This document shows positions 60,296-64,000 of a stretch of 64,000 nucleotides of DNA, piece after piece. Numbering within the stretch: the stretch's first letter is position 1; every line of letters starts with the position of its first letter. This DNA comes from Virgifigura deserti. GTDB lineage: Bacteria; Pseudomonadota; Alphaproteobacteria; Dongiales; Dongiaceae. The stretch lies in assembly GCA_003576685.1 (NCBI GenBank), contig QOZR01000002.1, positions 62,001-126,000 on the forward strand. Direction: 5' to 3'. The notes under the pieces were generated by a model. It ran no database searches, was not told the DNA's origin, and saw nothing but the letters and a program-made list of their open reading frames with translations. Made by a program: the position numbers and the translations under genes.

Positions 60296-61072
60296 TCAGA
60301 CCTGCAGGATCGAGGAAACCAGGAGCTGGCTATAGGCGTGCTGCGGATCGTCGAGCACCTGATCGGTCAGGCCGTGCTCGACCACCTCGCCGCCCCTCAT
60401 CACCATCAAGCGATGGGCCAGGAGCCGCACCACGCCGAGGTCATGGGTGACGACGATCGCGGCGACACCGGTCGAGGCGACCAACTGCCGCAGCAGATCG
60501 AGAAGACGCGCCTGGACGGAGACGTCGAGGCCGCCGGTCGGCTCGTCCAGGAAGAGAAGACGCGGACGGCTGATCAGGTTCCGTGCAATCTGCACCCGCT
60601 GCTGCATGCCGCCGGAGAAGGTATCCGGCCGATCGTCGATCCGGCCTGTGTCGATCTCCACCCGATCGAGCCAGTCCAGAACCTCGCTCCGGATGTTGCC
60701 ATAGTGCCGCGCGCCGACAGCCATCAGCCGCTCGCCGACATTGCCCCCGGCGGAGACACCCATGTGCAGACCGTCGCGTGGGTTCTGATGCACGATGCCC
60801 CAGTCGGTCCGCAACAGCATGCGGCGAGCGGGCTCCGACAGCGCGAAGACGTCGACCAAGCCGTCGGCGCGGGTGTCGTACTCGATCGTCCCGTCGGTCG
60901 GCTCGACCTGCGCCGAGAGGCATTTCAGAAGCGTCGTCTTGCCGGCGCCGGATTCGCCTACGACGCCCAGCACCTCGCCCGGCCACAGATCGAAGCTGAC
61001 GTTCCGGCAGGCGACGGTCCGACCATAGAGGCGGGTGAGTCCGCGCACCCGGAGAATCGGTCTTTCCGTCAT
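60296..61072 (-). CDS. phnK: C-P lyase ABC-type ATP-binding protein PhnK
   Basis: This 258-residue ATPase docks on the PhnGHIJ core complex and drives its opening with PhnL. Walker A is VVGESGAGKTTLLKCLSAQV near residue 37, TDWGIVHQNPRDGLHMGVSAGGNVGERLM near residue 86 is the PhnK-specific region, FSGGMQQRVQIARNL is the signature, and LLFLDEPTGGLD is Walker B. The ATG at 61072 overlaps the phnJ stop by four bases. Confidence 0.96.
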   Translation of the reverse strand: MTERPILRVRGLTRLYGRTVACRNVSFDLWPGEVLGVVGESGAGKTTLLKCLSAQVEPTDGTIEYDTRADGLVDVFALSEPARRMLLRTDWGIVHQNPRDGLHMGVSAGGNVGERLMAVGARHYGNIRSEVLDWLDRVEIDTGRIDDRPDTFSGGMQQRVQIARNLISRPRLLFLDEPTGGLDVSVQARLLDLLRQLVASTGVAAIVVTHDLGVVRLLAHRLMVMRGGEVVEHGLTDQVLDDPQHAYSQLLVSSILQV

Positions 61073-61959
61073 GCCGCCGTCTCCTCGCCGTTCTCGGCGC
61101 GCCGTCCGGCGCAATAATCCGTGTCGGAGCAGATGAACATGCGGCCGCCTTTGTCGTTCGTGACGATCTCGTCGAGGAAGCTGTCGGTCGCACCGCAGAG
61201 GGCGCAGGATTCCGGCCACTGCTCGACGGTGAAGGGATAGTCGTCGAAGTCGAGGCTTTCTACCGCGGTATAGGGCGGGATGGCGTAGATCCGCCGCTCG
61301 CGCCCCGCCCCGAAGAGCTGGATCGCCGGGTTGCGGTCCATCTTCGGGTTATCGAACTTCGGGATCGGGCTGGGCGAGGTGATGTAGCGGGCATGAACCC
61401 GGACCGGATAATTGTAGGCCTTGGCAATCCGTCCGTACCTGGCGATGTCCTCATAGAGGCTCACCTGCATCACGCCGTATTCCGCCAGCGCATGCATCTT
61501 TCGTGTCTCGGACTCCCGCGGCTCAAGCCAGCGCAGCGGCTCCGGGATCGGCACCTGATAGATGAGGACCTGCCCCTCCCGCAGCGGTGTTTCGGGGATG
61601 CGGTGCCGCGTCTGGATCAAGGTTGCCTCCGCCGTCCGTTCGGTGGTCGCGACGCCGGTCGTCTTCGCGAAGAAGGCGCGGATGCTGACCGCGTTCGTCG
61701 TGTCGTCGGCCCCCTGGTCGATGACCTTGAGGACGTCGTCCGGACCGATGACGCTGGCGGTGACCTGGATGCCGCCGGTGCCCCAGCCATAGGGCAGCGG
61801 CATCTCGCGCGAGCCGAACGGCACCTGATAGCCGGGGATCGCGATGGCCTTCAGGATCGCCCGCCGGATCATCCGTTTCGTCTGCTCGTCGAGATAGGCG
61901 AAGTTGTAACCGGCGACATGCTCCGCTCCGAAGGCCGCCGTGGTCTCGTCGCTCGTCAT
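61069..61959 (-). CDS. phnJ: Alpha-D-ribose 1-methylphosphonate 5-phosphate C-P lyase (radical SAM)
   Basis: This 296-residue enzyme cleaves the carbon-phosphorus bond, producing the alkane and 5-phosphoribosyl 1,2-cyclic phosphate. The unusual radical SAM motif is intact: Cys-x2-Cys-x21-Cys (SCALCGATD through MFICSD), followed by a Cys six residues later that carries the thiyl radical. The N-terminal YNFAYLDEQTKRMIRRAILKA and PYGWGTGGIQVT are typical. The start overlaps the phnI stop (ATGA). Confidence 0.97.
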   Translation of the reverse strand: MTSDETTAAFGAEHVAGYNFAYLDEQTKRMIRRAILKAIAIPGYQVPFGSREMPLPYGWGTGGIQVTASVIGPDDVLKVIDQGADDTTNAVSIRAFFAKTTGVATTERTAEATLIQTRHRIPETPLREGQVLIYQVPIPEPLRWLEPRESETRKMHALAEYGVMQVSLYEDIARYGRIAKAYNYPVRVHARYITSPSPIPKFDNPKMDRNPAIQLFGAGRERRIYAIPPYTAVESLDFDDYPFTVEQWPESCALCGATDSFLDEIVTNDKGGRMFICSDTDYCAGRRAENGEETAA

Positions 61960-63050
61960 TCCGCGGCCACCTTTCTGCTGTTGTCCTGCTCTGCCGCATC
62001 CCGCATCGCGCGGACCATGACGAGTTCCGCCTGGAAATCGACATAGTGCGGCAGCTTCAGATGCTCGACGAAGCCGGTCGCCTGGACATTGTCGGCATGC
62101 GCGAGAACGAACTCCTCGTCCTGCGCCGGGGCGGCCGCCTCCTCGCCCAGCTCGCGCGCCCGCAGCGCTCGATCGACAAGCGCCATTGACATCGCCTTCC
62201 GCTCGCAATGGCCGAAGGTCAGGCCATAGCCGCGCGTGAACTGCGGCGGCATCGTCGCCGAGCCTTTGAACTGGTTCACCATCTGGCATTCCGTGACCGT
62301 GACCTCGCCGAGCTCGACTGGAAAGCCCAGCTCCTCCGGCACGAACTCGACATCGACCTCGCCGAGCCGGATCTCTCCGGCGAAGGGATGATTGTTGCCG
62401 TAGCCGCGCTGCGTCGAGTAGCCGAGCGCGAGCAGGAAGCCTTCATCGCCGCGCGCCAGCACCTGAAGGCGGAGATCGCGATCGGCGGGAAATTCGAGCG
62501 GGTCCCGCGTCACATCGCCGACCGGCGCGTCGTCCTCCGCCGTCTCGGCTTCGAACAGACCGTCGCGGCCCAGGATATCGGTCACGCGCGGCATTGCCGC
62601 CACTGACTGTTCCGCCTCCTCAGCTGCCGCGACCGGCGCGCCCTCCGCCGCCAGCGTGAAGTCGAGCAGCCGGTGGGTGTAGTCGAAGGTCGGCCCAAGG
62701 ACCTGACCGCCCGGGATATCCTTGAAGGTCGCCGAGATCCGTCGGCGCACAACCATCTCCCCGGTATCGACCGGCTCGGACGCGCCGAACCTTGGAAGCG
62801 TCGTGCGATAGGCGCGAAGCAGGAAGATCGCCTCGATCAAGTCGCCGCGCGCCTGCTTGACCGCCAGCGCCGCAAGCTCCCGGTCATAGAGCGATCCCTC
62901 GGTCATCACCCGATCGACGGCATGGGCAAGCTGCTGGTCGATCTGCGCCAGGGTCAGCTCAGGCACCGCCGGGTCGCCGCGGCGCTCCTCCGCCAGCAGG
63001 CGATGCGCGTTCTCGATGGCCCGCTCGCCACCCTTCACCGCGACATACAT
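61956..63050 (-). CDS. phnI: C-P lyase core complex nucleosidase subunit PhnI
   Basis: This 364-residue protein transfers the methylphosphonate (or other phosphonate) to the ribose of ATP with PhnG and PhnH. The N-terminus reads MYVAVKGGERAIENAHRLL, LQVLARGDEGFLLALGYSTQRGYGNNHPFAGE lies near residue 198, and TRGYGLTFGHCERKAMSMALVDR near 276. All are standard for PhnI. The start is three bases after the phnH stop. Confidence 0.97.
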   Translation of the reverse strand: MYVAVKGGERAIENAHRLLAEERRGDPAVPELTLAQIDQQLAHAVDRVMTEGSLYDRELAALAVKQARGDLIEAIFLLRAYRTTLPRFGASEPVDTGEMVVRRRISATFKDIPGGQVLGPTFDYTHRLLDFTLAAEGAPVAAAEEAEQSVAAMPRVTDILGRDGLFEAETAEDDAPVGDVTRDPLEFPADRDLRLQVLARGDEGFLLALGYSTQRGYGNNHPFAGEIRLGEVDVEFVPEELGFPVELGEVTVTECQMVNQFKGSATMPPQFTRGYGLTFGHCERKAMSMALVDRALRARELGEEAAAPAQDEEFVLAHADNVQATGFVEHLKLPHYVDFQAELVMVRAMRDAAEQDNSRKVAAE

Positions 63051-63053
63051 CGG

Positions 63054-63650
63054 TCAGCCCTCCACGATTGTCGTTCGCGGTAGCCCGCAAAGCCGCGCAC
63101 CGCAGGTCAGGAACATGTCGACGCCCTCCGGAAAGCGGTCGACGTTCTCCCTCCAGGCCCGCCAGAATCCGTCCGGCAGCCCCTCAACGGTCAGCCGATG
63201 CTCGGTCTCGATCCCGGGACCGCGGAGTCGAAGCGGGCCGCCCTCGCGCAGCTCACCGACCTCGACGATCAGTGTCGCTGAGCGATCGGGATAGGCGTCG
63301 GTACCAACGGTGAAGCGGATGAGCGGCCCCAGCGCCGTCCCATCGCCGATCACCGCGAACTGCGCGGCGCCGGCGTCCGTGACGATCGGGCAGCCGCAGT
63401 GAAACCGCAGCGCCGCCGCAGCATCGGCAGCCGCTGCGTCGAGCCAGACCGGCGTGTCGTGATCGACCAGGGAGAGGCAAAGCGATGCCGCAGCCGGCCC
63501 GATCGTCCAGCCCGCCTCATTCAAGGACGGGCTTTCGACGAGGCGACCGGGTCGCGCGAGCGCTTCGAGCGCGACGCGGAAGGTGCGCTGGGCATCGAGG
63601 ACCGGATCGGCGAAGGCGCTGCCGATGGCGCCGGTTGTTGCGAGCGTCAT
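63054..63650 (-). CDS. phnH: C-P lyase core complex subunit PhnH
   Basis: This 198-residue subunit stabilises the PhnGHIJ core. It shows FADPVLDAQRTFRVALEALARPGRL near residue 14, LSLVDHDTPVWLD near 60, FHCGCPIV, and GPGIETEHRLTVEGLPDGFWRAWRENVDRFPEGVDMFLTCG near residue 142, the characteristic C-terminal region. The ATG at 63650 was chosen; longer in-frame extensions overlap phnG. Four bases separate it from the phnG stop. Confidence 0.96.
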   Translation of the reverse strand: MTLATTGAIGSAFADPVLDAQRTFRVALEALARPGRLVESPSLNEAGWTIGPAAASLCLSLVDHDTPVWLDAAAADAAAALRFHCGCPIVTDAGAAQFAVIGDGTALGPLIRFTVGTDAYPDRSATLIVEVGELREGGPLRLRGPGIETEHRLTVEGLPDGFWRAWRENVDRFPEGVDMFLTCGARLCGLPRTTIVEG

Positions 63651-63654
63651 AACG

Positions 63655-64000
63655 TCACCTGTCCCGAACCATCGTGAGGAACTCCACCCGTGTCGCCGCG
63701 GCCTTCCGGCGCCGCTCCGCCTTTCTCGCAGCCTGAGCCTCGGAAAGCGGCCGGGTGACCAGCGCCTCGACCTCCGCGCGCCGGTCTGAATCCTGCAGCA
63801 GCGCGTCGAAGATGGCGGCCAGCTCCGCCTTGCGGTGGTCGCGACCGGCGACATAGCCGTGGCCGACAATGCCGTTCTCCAGCGCGACGGCGCAGCGCGA
63901 CACGGTCATCTCGCCGAGATTGAACCGCTGACCGGTGCCGCCCGCCCGGCCGCGCACCATAACCAGCCCCGTCTCAGGCCGCCGGAGATGCCGATAGGCG
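63655..64000 (-). CDS. phnG: C-P lyase core complex subunit PhnG (5' end beyond the window)
   Basis: The C-terminal 115 codons of PhnG are present: RRPETGLVMVRGRAGGTG, FNLGEMTVSRCAV near the middle, and GHGYVAGRDHRKAELAAIFDALLQ. The frame stays open to the window edge, so the start lies outside. PhnG is part of the PhnGHIJ core complex. Any regulator such as phnF would be expected beyond the edge. Confidence 0.95.
   Translation of the reverse strand, partial: AYRHLRRPETGLVMVRGRAGGTGQRFNLGEMTVSRCAVALENGIVGHGYVAGRDHRKAELAAIFDALLQDSDRRAEVEALVTRPLSEAQAARKAERRRKAAATRVEFLTMVRDR

Noticed and set aside
1..64000. tRNA, rRNA, CRISPR, prophage, integrase or insertion sequence
   Set aside because: None was recognised when reading both strands; repeats found are single palindromes, not arrays.

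Overview
The window is about 64 kb of high-GC DNA from an alphaproteobacterium, plausibly of the Rhodospirillales/Geminicoccales type. This rests on the aerobic CobN/CobW/CobC cobalamin genes, the alphaproteobacterial C-P lyase layout, a fused NAD-dependent formate dehydrogenase, several EcfG-like promoters (GGAAC-N16/17-NGTT) and palindromic repeats of the kind scattered through such genomes. The species cannot be told. No tRNA, rRNA, CRISPR array, insertion sequence or integrase was seen. Both window edges cut genes: cobN at the left, phnG at the right.

Layout. 1-4.5 kb: cobalamin genes (cobN, cobW, cobP under a cobalamin riboswitch, and divergent cobC). 4.9-7.6 kb: a PAP2-type phosphatase and a two-component system. 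7.7-13.3 kb: a surface-glycan cassette (glycosyltransferase, UDP-galactopyranose mutase, glycosyl hydrolase, ABC exporter), then an ASST-like propeller protein and an HtrA protease. 16.8-27.6 kb: a mixed stretch with an antiporter, an MFS carrier, an FMN reductase, an ECF41 sigma factor and its carboxymuconolactone-decarboxylase partner, a methyltransferase/TetR pair, a CBS protein, an ion channel and several very small proteins. 28.3-46.0 kb: a large catabolic region. 46.2-53.8 kb: a ketopantoate-reductase-like enzyme and envelope or stress genes (DUF445, DUF2062, an OmpA-like lipoprotein, CBS, AsmA). 54.3-64 kb: phosphonate uptake (phnCDE) convergent with a C-P lyase operon (phnGHIJKLM-DUF1045-phnN).

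The most interesting part is 28.3-46.0 kb. A minus-strand operon (SucC/SucD-like acid-CoA ligase, fused formate dehydrogenase gamma/beta subunit, formate dehydrogenase alpha subunit) diverges from a tripartite tricarboxylate (TctC-TctB-TctA) uptake operon. Next come an FCD-type GntR regulator, a ThDP enzyme of the oxalyl-CoA decarboxylase / 2-hydroxyacyl-CoA lyase family, a clear formyl-CoA transferase, an ADP-forming acyl-CoA synthetase and a universal stress protein. Three copies of one 17-bp palindrome (TGGYAT-N5-ATACCA) lie in the two control regions: two between the divergent operons and one ahead of the regulator. The parts fit one pathway: import a small carboxylic acid, activate it to a CoA thioester, cleave it to formyl-CoA, release formate by CoA transfer and oxidise formate to CO2 with NADH. 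Oxalate is the textbook substrate, but the ThDP enzyme lacks oxalyl-CoA decarboxylase hallmarks as I recall them, so a 2-hydroxy acid is a serious alternative.

Secondary themes are regulatory. Four EcfG-like promoters precede the glycan cassette, a 28-residue membrane peptide, the OmpA-like lipoprotein and a CBS protein. Two ECF41-type promoters (TGTCAC...CGTC) precede the ECF41 sigma gene and its partner gene.
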